A DNA stretch of 9,578 nucleotides from Deltaproteobacteria bacterium (GCA_024641835.1 JAHECH010000111.1:1-9578); one strand, 5' to 3'; numbered from the stretch's first letter, positions 1 through 7,265 are shown. Translations and numbers: made by a program. Notes: generated by a model not told the origin, from the sequence alone.

Positions 1-812
1 TTCCGGCAAGCATCCTGAAGGATTTTCACCGTCTCTTTCGGAACACCCGGAGGCCCGTAAACGGAGAGCCTGGATTCTACAACAATGTTATATCCGAGCT
101 CTTTCAGTGTCGGCACGTCCGGAAGACCGGGCATCCTGACACTTAAATAGGTGGCCAAACCGCGCATCTTGCCGTCCCGGATGTAAGGAATAGCTTCGGC
201 AACCCCGGTAAAGGCGTCCGCGTGTCCTCCCAGGACCGCCGCCACTGCCGGCGCTCCTCCCTCATAAGGAACCAGTTTCATCTTGAGGCCTAACTCTTCC
301 TCAAGCATCCAGATGGGCAGGTTCTCCATGGAATCGGGGTTTGAAGTCGACAGGCTGACTTTCCCGGGATGGGCCTTTGCATAGTCGATGAAATCCTTGA
401 ATGTTTTCCATTGTGAGTCCGCATTCACCGCAAGGGTGAAAGGATAGATTCCATAAGACATAATCGGCGTATCTTTGAAAATGTCATAGGGCGGGTTTCT
501 TAAGAAATGGGCCAAATTAAAGGCGCTGCTGTAAAACACTGTGAGGGTATACCCATCTGGAGCAGCATTATAGAGGGCTGACCCTGCTATGAAACCACCG
601 CCTCCCACCTTGTTCTCAACAACGACGGGCACCTTTAGTATCTCTGTTAGACTTTTGGCAAGCATTCTGGCGGTCAAGTCCGTGGAACCACCGGGAGCTG
701 CCGCAATAAGGATCGTAATCGTCCTGTCCGGGAAGGCCGCCTCCGCTTTGGTACCGAAGCTCATTGCCAAAAGGGCGGCGAAAATCAGACATCCGAAGAA
801 TCTTAGTCTCAT
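1..812 (-). CDS. tctC: TctC/Bug-family periplasmic solute-binding protein of a TTT transporter (3' end outside window)
   Basis: This is the extracytoplasmic receptor of a tripartite tricarboxylate transporter; it binds a carboxylate in the periplasm and delivers it to the TctA/TctB membrane pair. The visible 270 codons start at an ATG (810-812) preceded by a strong GGAGGT ribosome site. Residues 1-26 form a signal peptide (basic start, hydrophobic stretch, AEA cleavage site). Family hallmarks follow: FPDRTITILI at 27-36, the ligand-loop motif PGGSTD at 40-45, VVENKVGGGG at 64-73, VPYEGG at 181-186, GGHADA at 195-200, PDVPTLKELG at 231-240 and GPPGVP at 253-258. Bug proteins are usually about 320 residues, so roughly 50 C-terminal residues lie beyond the left edge. 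It is the last gene visible in the transporter cluster, 97 bp after tctA. The family assignment is firm; the ligand cannot be read from sequence, because Bug proteins bind many different acids. Confidence 0.93.
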   Translation of the reverse strand, partial: MRLRFFGCLIFAALLAMSFGTKAEAAFPDRTITILIAAAPGGSTDLTARMLAKSLTEILKVPVVVENKVGGGGFIAGSALYNAAPDGYTLTVFYSSAFNLAHFLRNPPYDIFKDTPIMSYGIYPFTLAVNADSQWKTFKDFIDYAKAHPGKVSLSTSNPDSMENLPIWMLEEELGLKMKLVPYEGGAPAVAAVLGGHADAFTGVAEAIPYIRDGKMRGLATYLSVRMPGLPDVPTLKELGYNIVVESRLSVYGPPGVPKETVKILQDACR

Positions 813-818
813 GCCCCT

Positions 819-914
819 ACCTCCTTTCAATATTCATGCAAACAGGCTTTTGAACTACTCTTTTCTTTCCCAAGAAAAACCAAATTCCCTAATCGAGGAT
901 CTCACCTCCTTTCA
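819..914 (-). repeat. Duplicated ribosome-binding-site sequence flanking the tctA-tctC gap
   Basis: The 11-mer TGAAAGGAGGT (minus strand) occurs twice, at 904-914 and at 819-829. The second copy is the functional-looking ribosome site of tctC. The first copy contains the tctA stop codon as its leading TGA and is followed by no ATG, GTG or TTG at useful spacing that opens a reading frame of any size. The 74 bp between the copies contain no recognisable gene or terminator. The arrangement looks like a local duplication or the vestige of an earlier gene junction. Chance is possible, because both copies resemble a consensus ribosome site. Confidence 0.4.
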
Positions 915-2432
915 CGCATCAATGATCGATTCTTCCGAAAAATAAGTTTTCAAATTCCGATAGACCATTCGTAATAAAGGCGTCGTGAGAGACAGGAAGG
1001 CGATGCCGAGTAATGCAGCGGAAACCGGGCTGGTGAAAAAGATTGCCAGGCTTCCGTCGGAATAGATGAGCGACTGACGCAGGGAGCGCTCCAACATGGG
1101 GCCAAGAACATAAGCCAAGATCAAAGGGGCTGCATCGTACTCGAATTTCCTCATCAGATACCCGACGAGGCCGAAAAGCACCATCAGGAAAACATCCGCG
1201 GGATTATAAGCGAGGCTGAAAGCCCCGATAAAGCAGATCACTGCAACCAGGGGAGAGAGAATCGGATAGGGAATCCGCAGGATATTGATAAAAATACCGA
1301 TCAGGGGAAGATTGAGAACCAGAAGCATAAAGTTCCCGATGTACATGCTGGTCACTACCCCCCAGAAAACATCGGGCGCCTTTTCCAATATCATGGGACC
1401 GGGCGTGACGCCGTGTATCATGAAGGCCGCCAGAAGAAGAGCCGTGATGACATTGAAAGGGAGGCCCAGGGTTAACAGCGGAATAAAGGCTCCGGCTGTG
1501 CCGGAGTTATTGGCCGTTTCAGGACCTGCAACTCCCTTAATGTATCCGGTGCCGAATCTCTCCGGATGTTTTGAAATCCTCTTTTCCAAGCCATAAGAGA
1601 TGAAAGAGGACAAATTGGCACCCCCTCCCGGTACAATTCCCAGGAGGAATCCCAATGGGGTCGCCCGTAAGATAGGCCCGATCGAATCTTTCCACTCCTG
1701 CCTGGTGGGCAGAAGGCTGCGCAGTTTCACAGACGAATCGATGAGGCCCATCTGCTCCTCGCTCCCGTCTATCATCGACAACACTTCGGCGATCCCAAAG
1801 AGCCCCATGGCTAAAGGGACGATGTCTATGCCGTCGAGAAGGGTAATGCTTCCAAAGGTAAATCTTTCGTTTCCTTCCAACGGGTCAAGGCCGATACATC
1901 CGAGAATCAATCCAACGACCGCCATCGCGATTGATTTTACCGGAGACTTGCTGGAGAGGTATGTCACCAGGGTCAATCCGGCAATCATCAAAGAAGTAAA
2001 TTCCGCCGAACCAAAGCTTAGGGCGACCTTGGCCAAGGGGGGAGCCAGAAGAGTAATCCCGATGATACCTGCGGTGCTTCCGACGAAAGACCCGATGGCG
2101 GCAATACTCAGAGCGGCCCCTGCTCGTCCTTTCCTCGCCATCTGGTAACCGTCCAGACACGTTACAACCGTGCATCCCTCCCCCGGAATGTTCATCAAAA
2201 CGGATGTGAGCGTTCCCCCATAGGCCACACCATAGTAAATGCCGGCCAGCATGATGATGGCGGAAGTGACATCCAATTTAAAGGTCAACGGAAGCAATAA
2301 AGCGATCGTGGCACCCGGACCGAGCCCCGGTAAAATCCCCACAACCGTCCCCAGGATGGCTCCAATCAGGGCGAAAAGGATATTCTGGGGTGAAAGGGAG
2401 ATACTGAATCCTAAGAGGATATTGTGGAACAT
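912..2432 (-). CDS. tctA: TctA, large membrane subunit of a tripartite tricarboxylate transporter
   Basis: This polytopic inner-membrane protein forms the translocation path of a TTT-family secondary transporter, working with TctB and the binding protein TctC. The 506-residue length is normal for TctA. The N-terminal half carries the family signatures GILPGLGPGAT (32-42) and YGGTLTSVLMNIPGE (71-85). The second half has a matching repeat, GIVPGGGANLSSF (265-277), followed by GPETANNSGTAGAFIPLLTL (303-322), as expected for the family's internally duplicated fold. About ten or more hydrophobic segments are visible. The ATG at 2430-2432 has only a weak purine stretch (AAGAGA) upstream, and the gene starts 20 bp after tctB, so translational coupling is plausible. 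The gene order B-A-C differs from the tctC-B-A order of the original Salmonella citrate system, but rearranged orders are common in this family. Confidence 0.96.
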   Translation of the reverse strand: MFHNILLGFSISLSPQNILFALIGAILGTVVGILPGLGPGATIALLLPLTFKLDVTSAIIMLAGIYYGVAYGGTLTSVLMNIPGEGCTVVTCLDGYQMARKGRAGAALSIAAIGSFVGSTAGIIGITLLAPPLAKVALSFGSAEFTSLMIAGLTLVTYLSSKSPVKSIAMAVVGLILGCIGLDPLEGNERFTFGSITLLDGIDIVPLAMGLFGIAEVLSMIDGSEEQMGLIDSSVKLRSLLPTRQEWKDSIGPILRATPLGFLLGIVPGGGANLSSFISYGLEKRISKHPERFGTGYIKGVAGPETANNSGTAGAFIPLLTLGLPFNVITALLLAAFMIHGVTPGPMILEKAPDVFWGVVTSMYIGNFMLLVLNLPLIGIFINILRIPYPILSPLVAVICFIGAFSLAYNPADVFLMVLFGLVGYLMRKFEYDAAPLILAYVLGPMLERSLRQSLIYSDGSLAIFFTSPVSAALLGIAFLSLTTPLLRMVYRNLKTYFSEESIIDA

Positions 2433-2452
2433 GACGATTTTCTCTTGGTTGC

Positions 2453-2926
2453 TTAATTGGGCCTTCTCAAGATAAAAGACAGAGGGCCTTCAGGCAATTG
2501 AACGGCAAGAAATTCCACAAATAGAAAATGCGAAACGACTGCGCATATAACGATGATTCCTACCGTTGTTTTCCATGATTGTCTTTCGACGAATTTCAGG
2601 ATGAAAGTCAAGAAACCGATGAGCGTCAGCGTGTATCCAACCGTCCCGAACACGATGCTGAATGCGAAAAATGAAAAAAGATAAAAAGAAAATTTCTTCT
2701 TATTGGGGCCGAGGACCTTCCGAATTTGTTGAGCGCCTCCCGCTTGAAACCAGGCTTTTGCGATGATGGTGAGGCTGAGGATGGCCAAGAGCGCGCTGAG
2801 AATCGTGGGGAAGAATCCGCTGCTTGGGCCGAATGGTCCCCAGATCGCCAATTGCCTGGCCGAAAAGAACAGGACGATCGAAAAAACGAGCAAAAACAAG
2901 CCGCTTATGTAATCTAGTTTCTTCAT
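2453..2926 (-). CDS. tctB: TctB, small membrane subunit of a tripartite tricarboxylate transporter
   Basis: This 157-residue protein has four predicted membrane segments (about 7-23, 37-58, 79-110 with a short break, and 121-141), the size and topology of TctB (DUF1468). The short motif GPSSGFFP at 33-40, after the first helix, matches the conserved G-x-FFP signature of the family. TctB is the poorly conserved partner of TctA in the inner membrane; its exact role in transport is not well defined. The start MKKLDYISGL is typical for the family. No convincing Shine-Dalgarno sequence lies before the ATG (2924-2926), which is notable because it is the first gene after the strong promoter at 2975-3003. 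The stop is 20 bp before tctA. Confidence 0.9.
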   Translation of the reverse strand: MKKLDYISGLFLLVFSIVLFFSARQLAIWGPFGPSSGFFPTILSALLAILSLTIIAKAWFQAGGAQQIRKVLGPNKKKFSFYLFSFFAFSIVFGTVGYTLTLIGFLTFILKFVERQSWKTTVGIIVICAVVSHFLFVEFLAVQLPEGPLSFILRRPN

Positions 2927-2974
2927 GCAGCCGGTTCAGGATGAGATGATAAGAATACGCATTTTTAAAAAGGA

Positions 2975-3003
2975 AATATACTGACCGGCAACCTACCTGT
3001 CAA
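2975..3003 (-). promoter_or_regulatory. Near-consensus sigma70 promoter for tctBAC
   Basis: On the minus strand TTGACA (2998-3003) is followed, after exactly 17 bases, by TATATT (2975-2980). This is a perfect -35 box and a five-of-six -10 box at optimal spacing. The predicted transcript would start near 2968, leaving a leader of about 40 bases before the tctB ATG. This suggests that the transporter genes can be expressed independently of the enzyme genes upstream. It is read directly from sequence, and transcription is inferred. Confidence 0.65.
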
Positions 3004-3019
3004 TAGGATAATCAGGTTG
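2989..3019. promoter_or_regulatory. Inverted repeat spanning the tctB -35 box (possible operator)
   Basis: On the plus strand CAACCT (2989-2994) and AGGTTG (3014-3019) form exact inverted arms whose centres are 25 bp apart, enclosing the TTGACA box at 2998-3003. A second short pair, CCTA (2992-2995) and TAGG (3004-3007), is nested inside. Symmetry over a -35 box suits a repressor site, but six-base arms are short and could arise by chance. Confidence 0.3.
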
Positions 3020-3039
3020 GAAATACAAGGGGTATGACT

Positions 3040-3059
3040 CACAGCACACGAATGCTATG
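3040..3059. promoter_or_regulatory. Imperfect 20-bp palindrome upstream of the tctB promoter
   Basis: The plus-strand sequence CACAGCACACGAATGCTATG has dyad symmetry in seven of ten base pairs, with a clean AGCA-N6-TGCT core at 3043-3056. Its centre lies about 80 bp before the predicted tctB transcription start, a usual position for an activator such as a LysR-type regulator. No regulator gene is in the window to link to it. Confidence 0.3.
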
Positions 3060-3274
3060 TTCCAGATACTACCAGGCCTTTTCACCCATTTGCTACTCGT
3101 GATCTATTGCCGTCAACAGCACAATAAAAAGTCTTTTCAAAATCAAGGATCTCACTCCATATTCGGAATAATCATCAGGCTGCGAGTTTCTACGTCTATT
3201 CTTGGACAAGTTTATCCTCACTTCATGTCAGATAGGACTTCGCTGTCACATTTGAATGGCCCCCGCAAAGCAGG

Positions 3275-4405
3275 TCAAGGAAGGGTGATGATTCCCTTCG
3301 CATATTTCTCTAATTTGGCGTCATCCAACTCAACTCCCAGTCCGGGTCCCTCCGGAACATACACGTACCCGTCATCAAATCTTACCGGTTTCTTAGCAAC
3401 GTCCTCTCCTATCCACTCTGGATACCCGGATAGCTCGCATTTGTACGTGATGACATTCCTGTATGCCGTAATCAGATGCGTTGCCGCAGCCAGGCTCACG
3501 CTGAGTTCGATGTCGTCGTGAAAGAGACATGGTATGTTCATGATTCTGGCCATCTCCAGGGTTCTCTTTGCCCCTGTAATGCCGCCCCACGGCCTGTAGG
3601 TTTTCAAGCCAAGGACACCAACCGCACCTGCATCTATGAGGTTCTTTAAATCAGACTGAAGGTAGAGGGACTCATGGGGCATCACAGGTGTATCAACTGC
3701 CCTGGCTACCTCGGCGAGGGATTTGTAGTCCCACCAGGCTGTCGGTTGCTCCACCAGCTCAACGTTGTATGGCTCAATGGACCGAATCATCTTAACCGCC
3801 TCAGAAGTCCTATACCCTTGGTTACAGTCTACCCTCAGGGAGGTCTGTTCGCCGATCGCTTCACGCACGGCCGCGACGCATGTAACATCGTGGCCTTTAC
3901 CGATCTTGAGCCTGATCCCCGTATAGCCTATTGAAACCAGTTTCTCGGCGACTCCGGCTACCTCCTTCGGCTCACCAATCCCGATAAGCCCCACATTCGG
4001 AATTTTCGTTGGAGCTGAACCACCTAACACCCTATACAAGGGCATATTCAGGGTTTTACCGATGATGTCCCAGAGCGCAATGTCGATTACTGCCTTCGCC
4101 ATGGAGTATGTGGGCGCATAGTAATCCATTTTCTCCCAAATTGCCTCGATCTCGAACGGATCCATTCCGATGACGTGAGGGGAAAGCCAATTCTTCAGAA
4201 CCTCAGCAATCACAGGCTGTGACTCAGGGGAAAGTGGTGGGAGGGGTGGGCATTCCCCGACGCCGACCACACCTTCATCCGTATGGACCCTGGACAGAAC
4301 AAATTGGAACGGCCTGCCTTCGCCGAGACGGCCGTACCTCGAAAGGGTCAAAACTTTCTTACACGGCAAATCTACAGGAATGATTTCGATTTTGGTGATC
4401 TTCAT
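3275..4405 (-). CDS. Enolase-superfamily protein, MR/MLE type (muconate-cycloisomerase-like subgroup)
   Basis: This family abstracts a proton alpha to a carboxylate to form a metal-stabilised enolate, leading to racemisation, cycloisomerisation or dehydration. Using the ATG at 4403-4405 (GAGG six bases upstream; protein begins MKITKIEIIPVDLP, the usual family start) the protein has 376 residues, normal length. A TTG 45 bases further upstream is in frame but has no ribosome site. Visible landmarks are the N-terminal capping domain, the beta-2 lysine motif as R165-L-K167 instead of KxK, D193 and N195 in VDCNQGY, E219 in VEQP, H244-E245 in PHES, K268 in GLKTYRPWGG, and E300 in DDIELS. Lysines on both faces of the barrel place it in the MLE subgroup, which includes racemases and cycloisomerases. 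The third metal ligand position, usually D in ADES, appears to be histidine here. It follows the PrpD-like gene by 207 bp. The substrate cannot be named. Confidence 0.88.
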   Translation of the reverse strand: MKITKIEIIPVDLPCKKVLTLSRYGRLGEGRPFQFVLSRVHTDEGVVGVGECPPLPPLSPESQPVIAEVLKNWLSPHVIGMDPFEIEAIWEKMDYYAPTYSMAKAVIDIALWDIIGKTLNMPLYRVLGGSAPTKIPNVGLIGIGEPKEVAGVAEKLVSIGYTGIRLKIGKGHDVTCVAAVREAIGEQTSLRVDCNQGYRTSEAVKMIRSIEPYNVELVEQPTAWWDYKSLAEVARAVDTPVMPHESLYLQSDLKNLIDAGAVGVLGLKTYRPWGGITGAKRTLEMARIMNIPCLFHDDIELSVSLAAATHLITAYRNVITYKCELSGYPEWIGEDVAKKPVRFDDGYVYVPEGPGLGVELDDAKLEKYAKGIITLP

Positions 4406-4418
4406 CGCTTGCCTCACT

Positions 4419-4508
4419 TCATGTGACGAATGAATGCTGTTGATATTCAAAACGAATCGCGGGAATTTTATGGTATTTTGCTTGAATTTCTGCTTTACCG
4501 GACTTCAC
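4419..4508 (-). CDS. Possible 29-residue leader ORF before the MLE-like gene
   Basis: A GTG (4506-4508) lies nine bases after a perfect AGGAGG (4518-4523) and opens a 29-codon frame rich in K, Q, E and I that ends in TGA at 4419-4421, 13 bases before the MLE-like ATG at 4405. The ribosome site is the best in this 207-bp gap, and the position would suit translational coupling to the next gene. Nothing in the peptide is recognisable, and a frame this short can occur by chance. The rest of the gap holds AT-rich TATATATA (around 4532-4540) and a weak TTGCGG-N18-TATAGA promoter-like pair, not strong enough to call. Confidence 0.2.
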   Translation of the reverse strand: MKSGKAEIQAKYHKIPAIRFEYQQHSFVT

Positions 4509-4612
4509 TTGCCGTGCCCTCCTGGACACGATTTATATATATGGATTGGGTAAATCTATAACCGCTATCCATGAGGCTCCGCAAGCCCATTACTGATTAT
4601 TATGCACGTTTT

Positions 4613-6013
4613 TTATGCATCCATGGGGGTATTATAGTTCGATTTTGATGTCAAGAAGAAATCCTGTAGACAAAACAGATGTTGCAACTTCGGGAGTCGA
4701 TCAAAATCTTCCAGGGTTGCCAGCAATTTCACCGCATTTACCTCTTCAAGCGCGCGTTTTGAACATTGGAGGAACTTGTTCCGGAGTTCTTCTTCGGCTG
4801 CAGGATTGAAGGGATGGCCTCTGGCAGCGTCCACCCGTTCGGTTACGATCTGCTTGTTCTCGGTTATGATTGTGACCCGGCTGTTTTCCGTGCCACGGTA
4901 CCCCAAGGATTTCATTTCCGGATCAAGGTGAAGCGTGACCTTCTTCATCAGATCTTTCACTTCGGTGCTCTCCAGTCGGTTTGCGGAAAAATTGTCTAGT
5001 GTCACTTGCCCTTCCGTCAGCGCCAGCGATATGCAGAAGGGCATACTGAAGCGCGCTTGGGTGATATTCGCGGGTTCTTGGTATCCCAAATTGTCGATCA
5101 CAATGGGAACTGTGCCGACCCTGATCTCTTCAATATCTTCCGGCCGAAAGCGCCATTTGGCCCTCAAGGAGAGTGCGGCGTCAATCGCGGTGTGTGCCGA
5201 TGCGCAGCATGGATAGAGCTTGAAGCCGTTGGCGCATACCTCAAATCGCTCCCCCAGTCCCTCGGTGATCTTTTCGAAATCCGGAGGAGAGGAGAAGGTC
5301 TCGCCGAAAGATCGCTTGCCGGAGAGTACCTCTCGAGATCCGTAAAACCCGTAGGAACCGAGCATCGCCGCCTTCAACCCATTCTGGGCCGCCTGGCCGG
5401 CATGGAGGTATTTGACAGGTGTCCCCATGTTCTTTCGTAGACCGCTGGAAAAACTTGCGGCGATTCCAAAAACGCTCGCCATGGAATCCTGATCGAGCCC
5501 GAGCATTTTTCCGCACGCGATAGCAGCGCCGAAAACCCCGCATGTGCTCGTTGTATGCCATCCCTGTTGTGAATGGGCCGGTTCGACGCTGTTCGCCAAA
5601 CGGGCGGCGACTTCGAACCCCACCACAAAAGCGGCCAAGGTCTCCCGTCCCGATTTTCCGAGACTCTCCCCGAGAGCCAATACGGCGGGCGCGATAACGA
5701 CCGTTCCATGACCGAGGTTTTCTTTCACATCATCATAGTCCAGGAGATGGCCTGTCGAGCCGTTTAGAAAAGCGGCCATCTCAAGCGATGTTCTCCTCCG
5801 CTTGCCGATGATGGAAGCGTTTCCTTGCTGACTCCCGGCATAAAGCTCCAGCAAGGTGGCCGAAGGTTCAACAGACCCTGCAAGGGTCACCGCAAAATAA
5901 TCGATCATGCACCGAACGGCCGACTGAATACTTTCCTCGGGAAGCGGAAATTCCTCCGAATCGGCTTCGAGGGCGAATCGGGTCAACCTCTCAATCGTCG
6001 GATCGGTGCGCAT
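4613..6013 (-). CDS. MmgE/PrpD family protein (2-methylcitrate dehydratase-like)
   Basis: The family includes 2-methylcitrate dehydratase (PrpD), cis-aconitate decarboxylase and iminodisuccinate epimerase, all acting on polycarboxylates in the cytoplasm without an iron-sulphur cluster. The 466-residue protein has the expected landmarks: NGSTGHLLDYDD at 84-95 with the family's conserved histidine and aspartates, HGTVVIAPAVLALGE at 102-116, GWHTTSTCGVFGAA at 151-164, KYLHAGQAAQNG at 201-212, KLYPCCASAHTAID at 265-278, RFSMPF at 321-326, and RGHPFNP at 398-404. I chose the ATG at 6011-6013 because it has AGGG five bases upstream and lies 7 bp after the MAL-like stop. An in-frame ATG at 6068-6070 would add 19 atypical residues, overlap the previous gene and lacks a ribosome site. 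Tight linkage to a C-N lyase homologue suggests the two act on the same or successive compounds. Sequence alone does not distinguish dehydratase, epimerase or decarboxylase. Confidence 0.92.
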   Translation of the reverse strand: MRTDPTIERLTRFALEADSEEFPLPEESIQSAVRCMIDYFAVTLAGSVEPSATLLELYAGSQQGNASIIGKRRRTSLEMAAFLNGSTGHLLDYDDVKENLGHGTVVIAPAVLALGESLGKSGRETLAAFVVGFEVAARLANSVEPAHSQQGWHTTSTCGVFGAAIACGKMLGLDQDSMASVFGIAASFSSGLRKNMGTPVKYLHAGQAAQNGLKAAMLGSYGFYGSREVLSGKRSFGETFSSPPDFEKITEGLGERFEVCANGFKLYPCCASAHTAIDAALSLRAKWRFRPEDIEEIRVGTVPIVIDNLGYQEPANITQARFSMPFCISLALTEGQVTLDNFSANRLESTEVKDLMKKVTLHLDPEMKSLGYRGTENSRVTIITENKQIVTERVDAARGHPFNPAAEEELRNKFLQCSKRALEEVNAVKLLATLEDFDRLPKLQHLFCLQDFFLTSKSNYNTPMDA

Positions 6014-6020
6014 ACAAGCC

Positions 6021-7265
6021 CTATCTTTGAGAACGATGGTGGGCGAGCGCCAGGGTTCTTTGCATTTCATTATACTCGATCATCAAGCCCTCATCCACCC
6101 CCTGGCCCGGTTTAGCCAGCATGAATTCGGCCCGGGTCGCCAAAGCGACATGGGCGCTGACCCTCGCCGACTGGTCGGTTCCGTTTACAGTGCCGCCCAC
6201 GTAGGCACCGACTCCCATTTTCTTACAGGTCAGCACAGCCTCCACGGTGTTGTGAATTCCTCCGAGATCAGGGGTTTTGATCTGGATGACATCCGCTGCT
6301 TTTTCTCTTGCGAATAACTTGATATCTTCAAGGGTATTGCACCACTCGTCGACGACGACCTTCACAGGGATGGAGAGGTCGCTCAACATCCCGCGCAGAT
6401 CTTTGCACAATGCGATCTGCCTTTCCATGCTCTCGGCAAGGATCGGGGTCTCCACCATCAGAGAGAAAGGCTCACACTCTTCGGAAAGCCTGCCGATGAA
6501 TTGAGCGATCTGAGGAATCTGCAGGTTAAAGAGTTCGCCGATCGTTCCGTATACGTCTAAATGAATCGTGGGGTTGTAATCAGGCTCCCTGAGAGAAAGA
6601 ATTCGCCGGGTGAGCCAGGAAGCATATTCGATGAGTTTCTCGCCCTTGGTTCCGAGATCCCGAAGCACGTTGCTCGAAGACCCATGCGGCAGATAAGGGA
6701 CTTTCTTTACGATCATCTTGTCGATATTCAATTTCGCTTCGTTGGTCGTGCAAGCGAGTAATGGAATCGGTCGATCGCTCATTCGGCAACCATATTCCGA
6801 TTGTATCAGTTCCGCCATGGTCGCATGATTGGCCTTGGCCGCACCGTCCAGAATCGCTTGTGTTACTCCGTACCGTACCGCCGTATGCAGCCTCTTTCCA
6901 TGGACCGTTAACTCTTCCACCGATTGGGCGAGTTCCTTAAAACCATTGATGGATCGCCCCTTTAGGAAATCGGCGATTTCTCCCTGGATGACATCCTGGT
7001 GCTCAGCGGCTCTGAAAACGCGATCTCGCCCGGCGGCTCCGGCGAAAACAACGTCGAAGCAATCCCCGAAGGCGATTTGTCCGTCGCTCAGGACGAGTAT
7101 CACGGAAATCGCTTCCCCGGGTTGGGTGATCATCTTGAAACCGGGCGTCATCGGATCGCTCCGAAATACGAATCCGTCCGGCACTGCGCCCGCCTTTATC
7201 GCCGCAAGATCTTTGTTGTAATATCCTGCCATCGCTGTACATGAGAGCACGTTCTCGATCCTCAT
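6021..7265 (-). CDS. Methylaspartate ammonia-lyase (MAL) homologue, probably with a different substrate
   Basis: MAL (EC 4.3.1.2, enolase superfamily) eliminates ammonia from (2S,3S)-3-methylaspartate to give mesaconate. The 414 residues match the roughly 413 of clostridial MAL almost without gaps. Catalytic residues are present: H194 in LPHG, metal ligands D237 (HLDVYGTIG), E272 (VETP) and D306 (VVDEWCNT), then Q328 and K330 in IQIKTPDLGG, with the C-terminal signature LAKPG-GVDEGLM at 383-395. Relative to MAL as I recall it, three residues that line or contact the substrate differ: Gln73 is V73, Gln172 is C172, and Cys361 is V360 (GGTVNGT instead of GGTCNET). Chemistry is thus probably conserved (proton abstraction by lysine, loss of an amine) on an altered substrate. 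The ATG at 7263-7265 follows GGAGGGG. It is the first gene of the leftward operon and no glutamate mutase genes accompany it. Superfamily placement is firm; the specific EC number is doubtful. Confidence 0.9.
   Translation of the reverse strand: MRIENVLSCTAMAGYYNKDLAAIKAGAVPDGFVFRSDPMTPGFKMITQPGEAISVILVLSDGQIAFGDCFDVVFAGAAGRDRVFRAAEHQDVIQGEIADFLKGRSINGFKELAQSVEELTVHGKRLHTAVRYGVTQAILDGAAKANHATMAELIQSEYGCRMSDRPIPLLACTTNEAKLNIDKMIVKKVPYLPHGSSSNVLRDLGTKGEKLIEYASWLTRRILSLREPDYNPTIHLDVYGTIGELFNLQIPQIAQFIGRLSEECEPFSLMVETPILAESMERQIALCKDLRGMLSDLSIPVKVVVDEWCNTLEDIKLFAREKAADVIQIKTPDLGGIHNTVEAVLTCKKMGVGAYVGGTVNGTDQSARVSAHVALATRAEFMLAKPGQGVDEGLMIEYNEMQRTLALAHHRSQR

Larger units (their letters stand above)
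2927..3274. other. 348-bp intergenic region between the MLE-like gene and tctB
   Basis: It holds the tctB promoter and the two symmetric sites described separately, all within 2968-3059. In 3060-3274 I see no convincing gene and no hairpin followed by a T-run on the minus strand, so no intrinsic terminator after the MLE-like gene. Read-through from the enzyme genes into tctBAC is therefore possible. Confidence 0.6.

Noticed and set aside
1600..2148. A 182-codon plus-strand open frame opposite tctA
   Set aside because: It is antisense to the conserved TctA frame, with basic, proline-rich composition typical of shadow frames.
3057..3521. A 154-codon plus-strand open frame across the tctB-MLE gap
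   Set aside because: Half overlaps the MLE-like gene antisense, there is no ribosome site, and no family resemblance is visible.
6014..6070. The longer PrpD-like start at ATG 6068-6070
   Set aside because: It lacks a ribosome site, overlaps the MAL-like gene by 50 bases, and adds residues not typical of the family; the ATG at 6011-6013 fits better.
6021..7265. Classical glutamate fermentation via methylaspartate
   Set aside because: No glutamate mutase or mesaconase subunits are in the window, and the substrate-contact residues of the MAL homologue differ from those of clostridial MAL as recalled.
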